NCBI RefSeq assembly: GCF_017916325.1
Contig: NC_090145.1
Span: forward strand, 116,001-180,000
From: Leishmania martiniquensis
Taxonomy: Eukaryota; Euglenozoa; Kinetoplastea; Trypanosomatida; Trypanosomatidae
Reading direction: 5' to 3'
Length of the DNA stretch: 64,000 nucleotides
Shown here piece by piece: positions 52,050 to 60,440 of the stretch; the stretch's first letter is position 1, and each line of letters starts with the position of its first letter. The position numbers and the translations under genes were made by a program. The notes below the pieces were generated by a model. That model searched no databases. It was not told the DNA's origin and saw nothing but the letters and a program-made list of their open reading frames with translations.

Positions 52050-52461
52050 GATGGGGGCGGCACATGGCGAGGCGCCTGCGATGTGGGGAGGCCGGAGTAA
52101 TGCGTCGCCACGGGTGTCGGCGTGCGGGTCGTGGATGGTGGCACGACTTGGCGCCTGTGCTGAGGAAGCGGCTTGTACGATCTGTGCGGCAGGCAGAGTG
52201 CGGGTGCGCCTTGGATGCGCCTCGTCCTGCCCTCTATGCCTGCTGGTGCTGCGCCGAGAGCCTGAGCTGCCGCTGGGGATGCGCCACGCCGCGACCTGCG
52301 ACGCGAGCGGGCCAAGCTTGAGACAGATGCGGTGCGCGGGTGATGGACTGGACGCGCACGGCTGCCGTGCGTGCCTCTACCCCTGCGCGGCACCACGCGA
52401 TGTGCATGCGTGGCAGGCCGGGAGGGGAGGAGGGGGGAGGCTGAGCTCGTGTGGTGTGCGG
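52050..52461 (+). mobile_element. Retroposon-like block (SIDER2-like) in 3' UTR of FBT member 2
   Basis: A GC-rich block without pyrimidine tracts starts near GATGGGGGCGGCACATGG and ends in a G-rich tail followed by GTGTGCGG. It lies 165 bp after the stop codon and recurs at 56774-57185. Position, size (about 0.4 kb) and texture fit the degenerate SIDER2 retroposons of Leishmania 3' UTRs. The assignment is from memory of such sequences and untested. Confidence 0.45.
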
Positions 52462-54277
52462 AAGAGGGCGGAGACGTTGGAGACTTCCTCTTCAAGCGCG
52501 CTTTCGGCGCTGCAGCTCATAGCCATCACAGACTGTTTCTGCGCTCGCTCAATGTGTAATTAAAGTCCTCATCGTGTACCCTACCACGTGTGCGAGTGTA
52601 CGTAAACATGGGAGGGAGGCCGAAAAGGAAAGATACGGTCGTGGTGCGTTGTCACTGTCTTTTAGCCTGTGGAGCACAGCTCCTTAGTACCGTCACCCTC
52701 AACGGTCCTCTCTGCCCATCTGAGCTGCTGCCGCCCAGCTCCCTCCCCTCCCCCCACGCCCTTTTCACGCCCTCACTCGCCACGCAGTCCTCATGCGCCT
52801 TCTGCTGTCAGTTTCGCGATCTATGCTGTGTTGGGGGGGCCTTTTCATCCCTCCTGAGCGCTCTCGCCCGGTTTTCCATGACGGCGTCGCGTACACTGGC
52901 GCAGGTGACCTGCCGCCGCGCCGACTCCCGTTCGATGGTGAGGCGGCAAGTCACGCCGCTCGGCAAGCACAGACAGTGACGCACGCAGAGAGGTCGAGAC
53001 ACCCTCTGCGCCTCTACTGCTTTGCTGCCGTGACGGAGTCCTTCTGCTTCTCGCTTCTTTTCGTTTCCGCTGTGACGTCCTCAGACGAAGCGCCTGTGCG
53101 TGTTGATCTGTGTACAGGTGCGTGTGCGTCTAGTTGAAAGACGCCCTCCCTCCGCTCTGCCTCTGTTTTTTCCGCCCTTGTTGCTGCTCGGGTGCGTCCT
53201 CGCACTGCGGTACATCTCCCCTTCCCGCTCTCTGATTGGCTGCCCCCGCACATCAGTTTTATCCCGCGCCCTCTCCCCTTTGATCTGCCTTGGCTCGGCG
53301 CCAGGCCTCTCCCCAACCCCTGCTGCCGTTCACACACATACACACATCCTCTCTCGCACACTCTCTTGATGCGCGGAGGGATGGCCAAGCTCGTCGCGCC
53401 AGGCACGTCTCCTGCCCTCGCACGTGGCTTATCCGCTACTCGCGAGAGGATGACAAGGCCATCGGCGGTCTTGTTTCTTCGCCGGCTTTTTTCCCTTTCG
53501 GCTCTCTTCCCCTGCGGCCACACCCTCTGCTCCCCCCGCCTTCGTTTCCACTCCGTCTCTCTCGTACTGCCGCCACTGGTGTACGCCCATATGTGTGTGC
53601 ATGCGCTCGCTGCTGCCCTTAGGCCCCCTTCCCAGCCGCTTTCGCTGATTTGATCTGTTGCGTCGCTTTTCGCTGCGCCCACTCCTCTTGGGCGATGGAC
53701 TTATCTTCGCCCCCCCCTCTGCATTGATGCCCGGGCATCTCCGCCTCTCCTTCCCTGTCTGCCCGCTTCAGACCCGCACAAGTGTGCCGCGCGGCGGCCC
53801 TCTTTTTTTGTTTGTATGCCACACTCCTTTGCCGACAGTATCGCCCCCCTCTCTCCCCCATCCGCTTGCCCCGACCGTCAATGCCGGTGGTGCAGATGCA
53901 GTTAGTCACGCTTGTGTGCTTGTGCCGTTCCCCTCTGGGTGCGCGGCGCGCAAAGCTGGTGACGTACCCCCCTCTTCGTGGAAGATGAGTTTTAGCCGCA
54001 GGACGGGATGCCGGTGTGCATGTGTGCGGGGCATACGTGTTGCCGGCCGGAAAAGACACACAAGGCGGTAAGCCGGTAGCTCGCGGCGCCACCTGGCAGG
54101 GACTCGCCTATTCCTGGAAGCTGCACCCCCCCCAGACACACACTTGGACCTCACATTACTCATCTTGAGGGCAACAGCGGATGCGAACGCCGCTGCTGTG
54201 CTGCATGGGTACTTCTCTCCAGCTCCCCTTCGGCCCCAAAGCGTGCGCGCACCGCCGCGTCTCCCCGCGGACTGCCG

Positions 54278-54399
54278 CCACCCTTCCCTCTATCCCCCCT
54301 TCCCTCTATCCCCCCTTCCCTCCCCCACTGCTGCCTCCTCTCCCTTTGGATCACACACACGCACACTAACACCAACCACCACGCCCGCACGTGTGAAAG
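54278..54399 (+). promoter_or_regulatory. Candidate spliced-leader acceptor for FBT member 3, with lengthened pyrimidine tract
   Basis: This is the same acceptor as in copy A (AG at 54398-54399), but the 16-bp unit TCCCTCTATCCCCCCT occurs twice in tandem (54285-54316) instead of once (49570-49585). Confidence 0.5.
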
Positions 54400-54558
54400 C
54401 GGCCGCTTCACCAGGCACCAGTAATCCTCGCGTCGGCTCTCCCCTCTCTCCACCGCGGCATCTCGCTCACCTCCTACTCGGCCACCCCTCCGCCGCTCCA
54501 GTACTGCCTGGTTCTCCAGGCTTTCCGCCCGCCCCGCGCCTTCGTAAAGGAGCTCACA

Positions 54559-56610
54559 ATGACGAAGGGGCAATGCCGCGACGACGCCTCCAGCGAGGAG
54601 GCGCACTCGCGCCCCCGCAAAAATGTGAAGCCTGCGGCACCCAAGAAGATTGTCCACCCCGGCGCAGCCGCTCTGTTCGAGAAGTGCCCCTGTCTTCGCA
54701 GGATACCGATCTTTGGCGAGGCGACGGAAGGCTACGGGCCCAAGGTGGTCGTCGCCCTCGGTGCCAGCTACCTCCTCATCAGAGGCATCGCAGATCATCT
54801 CCTGACACGGCAAACCTACGCGATGATGATCGACCGATACAAGGTTGATGTGCCACGGTATCAGCGCCTGTCCACCATCTCGACCATGGGCTGGTCCATC
54901 AAGGCCTTCACCGCGATGCTGTGCGACGGCTTCGCCTTCCTCGGCTACACCAAGCGCTGGTACATCTTCGCCTCGTGTGTCGGCGGTGCGGCCTTTGCCC
55001 TCGTCTACGGGCTGCTGCCCGCGAAGGAGGCGTCGGCGGATGTGGCCGCCGCCTTCATCTTCCTCTCTACGTGGGGCAAGGCCAACATGGACATCCTGTC
55101 GGAGGGCCACTACAGCCGCCTGATGCGCCAGAACCCGAGGCCCGGCCCGGCGCTGGTGAGCTGGATCTGGGTGTGGATCATGACAGGAGGCATTATCTCA
55201 ACTGTCATGAACGGCCCGCTCGCGGATGCTGGCAAGCCGCAGATCAGCATCTTCATCTCTGCTGGACTGCAGCTGCTCACCTGCGTCTTTTTCCTCTTCA
55301 ACTGGTATGAGGAGAAGAAGAACCGCGTGCTGCGCTCCGAGGACGCGCTGTACATTCTGGAGGAAGCGCGCAAGGAGCGTGAGCGCTTTGGGCTTGACAG
55401 GCGCGATGTCCGGCCCGGGGGGGTGCCGCAGGATACTGCCGAGAAGGCGAGGAACAGCGAGAGCATCGCGGCCGCTGGTGAGGCATCGGTCGAGCAGTCC
55501 CTGAGAGAAGACGTCTGCCTCTCACGCGAAGTGGTCGAGCAGGAGTACGACGACGATGATATGGGTACCGAATCAGAACTCTACTACGGCAAGCCGCCGG
55601 TGCCGTGCCTGTTCGGGCTGTTCGAGGTGAACACGGAGGTGATCACAGAAAACTGGAAGGTCTTCGTGTACAGCGTCGTCATGACGGTCGCGGTCATCAC
55701 CATGCTGTGCGCCAACATCCTGTCCGACACGCTGGGCCTCCTGATCGCGTGCGTCGTTGTGTCGACCATCTGCTGCTGCTTCTCCTTCTGGGCCCTGCCG
55801 CTGGTGATTGCGAAGGCGAACATCTTTGGCTACTTACACCGTGCTGTGTACATCAGCGTCGCAAGTCCTCTCACTGCCTTCTACCTCAACTCGTACAAGT
55901 GCGATGAGAACTTCCCGAACTTCAGCTACAGCTTCTACACAACCATTGCGGGTGCCGTTACCAGTGCGGCAGGCCTGGCTGGCGTGTCGGCATTCAACTA
56001 CATCTTCTCCAAGCGCAGCTACCGCTTGACTTTCTGCGTGACGACCTTTGCGCAGATATTGGGCGGCATGACAGATATCATCATTGTGAAGCGGTGGAAT
56101 CTGTACATTGGTATCCCTGACCACGCCATGTACATCTGGGGTGCAGCGGTGATTAATGAGGTGTGCTTCATGCTTGGCTACATGCCGATGGTCATCCTGC
56201 TGTCGCGCCTGTGCCCTCGCGGGTCGGAGAGCGTCGTGTACGCGCTGATGGCCGGGTTCTCGAGCCTTGGCGTGTCGACCTCCGCGTCGATTGGCGCAAT
56301 CCTGATGGAGTACGGGCTGCCCGTATTCAAGAAGCAGGACAACGGCTACCGTTGCGGCGTGGAAAATCTGCCGCTGCTGCTGTTTGTGTGCAACGTGTGC
56401 GCCCCGCTTCTCGTGGTGCCGCTGACACTGCTGCTGCCGAAGGCGCGCATCTGCGACGACATCGATATCAATGGGAAGGCGGTGCGCAAGGGGGCCGACG
56501 AGGAGGCGATGGCTGATGATTCGGATACGATGCAGCCGTCACCCACCGCGGGTGAGGACAACGACCTGATAGCGGCGCAGGAAGATCAGGTGAAGACCCA
56601 GGGTGTCTAG
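54559..56610 (+). CDS. Folate/biopterin transporter, array member 3 (duplication copy B)
   Basis: The product has 683 residues of the FBT family. Residues 1-240 match member 2 with a single change (Asn to His at position 80, in the loop after the first span). From about residue 245 it departs (FNWYEEKKNR, then EEARKERERFGLD), and the loop at about 270-340 is unrelated in sequence. Identity returns at YYGKPPVPCLFGLFEVNTEV. Further patches differ in the second half (SVASPLTAFY, TTIAGAVTSAAG, INEVCFM) between identical stretches, and the last 120 residues are again nearly the same. All family motifs are intact (GWSIKAF, GYTKRW, DILSEGHYSR, SRLCPRGSESVVYALM), so it is expected to be functional. 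Whether the changed loop and spans alter specificity or turnover is open. Confidence 0.94.
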   Translation: MTKGQCRDDASSEEAHSRPRKNVKPAAPKKIVHPGAAALFEKCPCLRRIPIFGEATEGYGPKVVVALGASYLLIRGIADHLLTRQTYAMMIDRYKVDVPRYQRLSTISTMGWSIKAFTAMLCDGFAFLGYTKRWYIFASCVGGAAFALVYGLLPAKEASADVAAAFIFLSTWGKANMDILSEGHYSRLMRQNPRPGPALVSWIWVWIMTGGIISTVMNGPLADAGKPQISIFISAGLQLLTCVFFLFNWYEEKKNRVLRSEDALYILEEARKERERFGLDRRDVRPGGVPQDTAEKARNSESIAAAGEASVEQSLREDVCLSREVVEQEYDDDDMGTESELYYGKPPVPCLFGLFEVNTEVITENWKVFVYSVVMTVAVITMLCANILSDTLGLLIACVVVSTICCCFSFWALPLVIAKANIFGYLHRAVYISVASPLTAFYLNSYKCDENFPNFSYSFYTTIAGAVTSAAGLAGVSAFNYIFSKRSYRLTFCVTTFAQILGGMTDIIIVKRWNLYIGIPDHAMYIWGAAVINEVCFMLGYMPMVILLSRLCPRGSESVVYALMAGFSSLGVSTSASIGAILMEYGLPVFKKQDNGYRCGVENLPLLLFVCNVCAPLLVVPLTLLLPKARICDDIDINGKAVRKGADEEAMADDSDTMQPSPTAGEDNDLIAAQEDQVKTQGV

Positions 56611-56773
56611 TGCGGCGCATCCCCCCTCCCCTTCCAGTGCCTTTCTCACTGGCGTCGACGGGAGAAGGGCCTCGGCCGTGCTCACCTCTGCCTCTCGCCC
56701 GACACTCGCTTCCCCGCCCGGTTGCCGCGCTGCCCCGCTTCGGCGCTTGAAGAGCGCTTGCGCGCCCCCTCAC

Positions 56774-57185
56774 GATGGGGGCGGCACATGGCGAGGCGCC
56801 TGCGATGTGGGGAGGCCGGAGTAATGCGTCGCCACGGGTGTCGGCGTGCGGGTCGTGGATGGTGGCACGACTTGGCGCCTGTGCTGAGGAAGCGGCTTGT
56901 ACGATCTGTGCGGCAGGCAGAGTGCGGGTGCGCCTTGGATGCGCCTCGTCCTGCCCTCTATGCCTGCTGGTGCTGCGCCGAGAGCCTGAGCTGCCGCTGG
57001 GGATGCGCCACGCCGCGACCTGCGACGCGAGCGGGCCGAGCTTGAGACAGATGCGGTGCGCGGGTGATGGACTGGACGCGCACGGCTGCCGTGCGTGCCT
57101 CTACCCCTGCGCGGCACCACGCGATGTGCATGCGTGGCAGGCCGGGAGGGGAGGAGGGGGGAGGCTGAGCTCGTGTGGTGTGCGG
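56774..57185 (+). mobile_element. Retroposon-like block (SIDER2-like) in 3' UTR of FBT member 3
   Basis: This is the second copy of the block at 52050-52461, nearly identical to it (for example AAGCTT against GAGCTT near 57040). It marks the right end of the duplication, after which the sequence is unrelated. Confidence 0.45.
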
Positions 57186-60100
57186 CCTCTGAAGGGGCGC
57201 ACGTGTGTGAGAGGGAACAGCTGAACCTTTGAGAAACACTTTGGGCGACAGTTGTTTCGATTCTTCTCTGTGAGTGTTCGAAAGGCGACGCTTTTCTTTT
57301 TTCTTGTGTAATCGATCGTGCCTTCTCCGGTCGGCCCGTATCAGAGAGCCGCCGCTTGCCTGCGAGGGACGCACGCGACGCCCAAGGCGAAGTGGAAGTG
57401 AGCCGGCGGAGGATGAACTCGGCTTTAGGCGCGCCACAACGTGCAATTAGACTCACGTGTGCGTAGGTATGTTGATGCCCCCTCTCGGTGATGGTGCTGA
57501 AGGCGAGGAAAAACTGCCGTGTGGAGGGGAGGGGCCCGTTGCCTCAGGAATGTGCTTGCATGCGCCTCCTGCCCCTCACCTCTTACCTCCCCCCCAAAGG
57601 CACATACGTACACACACAGGCACACGCCATATATATATATAATTGCTCATTAGGTAGTGCGTGACGTCTACTTCCTGTATGTCGCTCCTCGCTTTTCTTC
57701 GTTTCGGAAAAGATTTTTGGATGTTCTCCGTATTCGGTCGGCTCCCCACGCTGTTGGAAGCGTTTGTGTGTCAACGGCGTCTCTGCTGCTGTACGGCGAG
57801 TGGGCAGAAGCGCTGTGCCTCGCCACTGCGTTCGCGTAGTCGGCATATCGTTCCTGTGATGACTGCCGACAGTGGACATACATTTTTTTTTCGTAGCCGG
57901 GTTTTCGCTTCTCCTTTTTTTGTGTGTGCGTAAAGTGTGCGTGTCGTTGTTTCACCGCCGTCTTCCTCTTCTGCGTGTCCTTTCTCACTTCATTTTTTTT
58001 TCGTGCCTCTCAGAGGCCTTTTACTTTCGGCTCGAATGTGACTTCCCTCTGCTCCTCTTCACCTTTGAGCACCTTTCGATTCGGTTGCTGTGCCGTTGCT
58101 GCTTTTTTTTCCCACCTCAGTGCTTGCGTGCTGGTTGGCTTTCTATCGGTTTACTGCAAGGACGGGAAAGGACCGCCCCTGCATCGATCTCTCTCCTCCT
58201 CGACCGGTGCATGGATACCTTTGAGGATGTCGGTGGCACTGTACCTTGACAACGTTGTGGCGGTTCTGTACCACGCTGCTGCGTCCTCTCTGCCCCTCTT
58301 TCATCTGAATCACCGAGACGTCCGATGAAGAAGACACTGGGAGACGCGAAAAAGCCCCGGTTTTTTTTTTCACGCTCATCTTCCGCCATTAATGCTCGTG
58401 CAGGCAGCAGCTATGCAGCCAGTACGTTTGCAATGAGGCGCGCGCCTTCCCTTCATCTTTTTTTTCCTCTCTTCCCCTCGTGTTGTGTACATGCTGTGCA
58501 ATGAAGAAGGCGCCCGCGCGGTCGTTGGGATCTATGGCGTGCTCAGCCTCATGTTGTTACCAGGAGCACCCAACGCTGGCTTTGGCACGGGCACACTCGC
58601 GCCTCTGCGCCTTTCTTCCATGAGCTGTACCCCTGAATAATGCGCGCGTTGTACTCCGCACCCCTCCCTTTCAACTTCTTCTTCAACGCGCGCGTGATCG
58701 CAAAAACTTCTCTCTCTTTCGCTTTCGAGCTTTCGATGACACCCCTCCCCCATCGCCCACCCCGTTATCTGGATGCTTGCTGGAGCCCATGAGAGTGCGG
58801 TATGTGGGTGTGAGTAAGTGGAGTGAGTAATCGCGGATGGCCTCTCCCTTCCTCTCTCTCTCGCCTCTGGGGCTCTGTGCGCGCGTGTGGAAGTGCGCAC
58901 GGTCGGGCCGAAGACGTGGTTCAGTCGGTTAGCTCGGGCCCTCAGCCTCTATTATGCTTGTGCTTGCGCTGTTTCTCAGCAGACTGCTTCGTTTGTTGCA
59001 CGTTTACCTTTTTTCTTTCGCTTTCATGGAGGGGCAGGCTGTGTGGGCTTACGTGTGTGTGTGTGTGCCGCATGTGCGGCGAGGCGTGCATACACACACA
59101 CACACACATAGAGGCGCCGGCACCGATACATCTATGTCCCTCCGCTGTGCACAGAATGCAATGGCGGAAGCACCTTTGCATTCTTCATTTTTTTTTCGGC
59201 CGGCCTTCGGTGTCTCTTGGCGTGTGCTGTATGACAAGCAGCGACGCCTTCCCACAAACGAACTTGCCGACGCTCTCTCGTTCTCTTTCCGTGTGACGGA
59301 CCTCGTCAGCGTACCGCCTTTCCCCATTCTTCCCACGTTCACCCCACCTCACCCCCTCCGGCCCCGCTCCCACGCTGAATGCGCTGTCCATGCGTGCGTG
59401 CGTCTGTCCTCCATGGCCCCCCACCCCCCTCCTCCCCGGCGAGCACCTCCCCGTTTACCGTATCAGCTTCGAGACAGGGATTTCTCGATGGGTGCCTCTT
59501 CTCTGCGCTTGTGTGGTGTGTCCAATCACCTCAGCTCGCCTTTGCGTGTGTTCTCCTCCGCCCTGCGTTGGCCCACCTGCGGGACGAGAGCCTTCGATGG
59601 GGATAACCGATACATTTTGCTTGTTTATTCTCCCCACCCTTCCGTTTTTTTTTTCGTTTCATCGGTCGCGCTTGCAGTAGGTGACCATGCGCATGGGCAC
59701 ACGCGTGCTTGCCGTAGCCATCCACATGCAATGAGATGAAGACAAATACGACGACGATGAGCGTATGCCACCGTCGCCGCAGCTGCCGGTGCGCCCCACC
59801 CACCTGCAACTCACCCTCTCCCTCCCATCGCACGAACATATGGAAGCACTGGGCGGTGAACGCTGAAGAGGTTCCTTGTATGCCATCATTTTTGTCGACG
59901 GCGAATCGGGCAGGGAGGAGGCCACGGATCAGGGGGGTGCCTGCTGCGCACTACGCACATGCGCAAGTAGTGGAGCCGGCGTCAGGGGGTTGCGCGACTT
60001 CACTAAAGACTACCGAATGAGGCCTCGCTCGTGTAGCGGCCACGTCGGAAGTGAATGCTTTCTGCTCGTTCGTCTCTCGATGGCCTCTCTCTCTCCCTCT

Positions 60101-60261
60101 CCGTCTCCCCTCCCTCTGCGTGTGTGTGTGCGTATGACTCGCAGTATCAGCGCCCTCATCTTCATTTTTTTATGCACACTCGCTAAAGGCACACGCACAC
60201 GTGCGCGCAGGCACCATCCCATTAAGCCTTTGCCTCTCTCTCCCTCTTTCGCTCTCTCTCT

Positions 60262-60307
60262 CTGTGTGTCTTTTCCTTCCGCTTCCTTCACCCCGCAATC
60301 GACGCAG
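60262..60307 (+). promoter_or_regulatory. Candidate spliced-leader acceptor for FBT member 4
   Basis: The tract TCTTTTCCTTCCGCTTCCTT and CACCCCG reach an AG at 60306-60307. That gives a 133-nt 5' UTR ending in a TA repeat. Confidence 0.45.
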
Positions 60308-60412
60308 AGCCGACACCAACGCCCTTCCCCCCCCTCACTGGCGTCGAGTCCGTGTGTACCGGAGAGCTGCTCCGATCCCCGTCAGCACCGCCACCCGTTC
60401 TCACCGCGATCA

Positions 60413-60434
60413 ATATATATATATATATATATAT
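60413..60434 (+). repeat. (AT)11 microsatellite directly before the FBT member 4 ATG
   Basis: Twenty-two bases of perfect AT repeat end 6 bases before the ATG at 60441, inside the predicted 5' UTR. Confidence 0.9.
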
Positions 60435-60440
60435 TTCCGC

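Larger units (their letters stand above)
48172..52461 (+). repeat. Segmental duplication, copy A (4.3 kb, contains FBT member 2)
   Basis: The sequence from TCGCGTACACTGG at 48172 to GTGTGCGG at 52461 recurs at 52887-57185. The shared unit comprises 1656 bp of 5' flank, the transporter gene and about 576 bp of 3' flank. The flanks are almost identical apart from one 16-bp insertion and a 1-bp indel. The middle of the coding region differs (see findings). Confidence 0.95.
51886..54558. other. Intergenic between FBT members 2 and 3
   Basis: The interval consists of the 3' flank of copy A with the retroposon-like block (to 52461), a 425-bp single-copy spacer (52462-52886), and the 5' flank of copy B (52887-54558). 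The antisense ORF of 222 codons at 53014-53682 is identical to one at 48299-48967 only because the flank is duplicated. It is not supported as a gene. Confidence 0.75.
52887..57185 (+). repeat. Segmental duplication, copy B (4.3 kb, contains FBT member 3)
   Basis: This copy is offset 4715 bp from copy A at the left edge, 4731 bp at the gene start (16-bp insertion), 4725 bp at the stop codon (two codons fewer) and 4724 bp at the right edge (1-bp deletion). Sequence before 52887 and after 57185 has no counterpart beside copy A. Confidence 0.95.
57186..60440. other. Intergenic between FBT members 3 and 4
   Basis: About 3.3 kb with no supportable gene and no visible transporter remnant. It has T-runs (57885-57892, 57990-57998, 58106-58112 and 58361-58370), a TA repeat at 57629-57643, CA repeats (59092-59108) and C/T tracts up to 60290. 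Frames of up to 261 codons are tract readings. The last 240 bases of the open frame into the next gene include the TA repeat and are leader. Confidence 0.65.

Noticed and set aside
58954..59739. 261-codon + strand frame between FBT members 3 and 4
   Set aside because: It includes translated T-runs and CA repeats (His-Thr repeats) and has no recognisable family.
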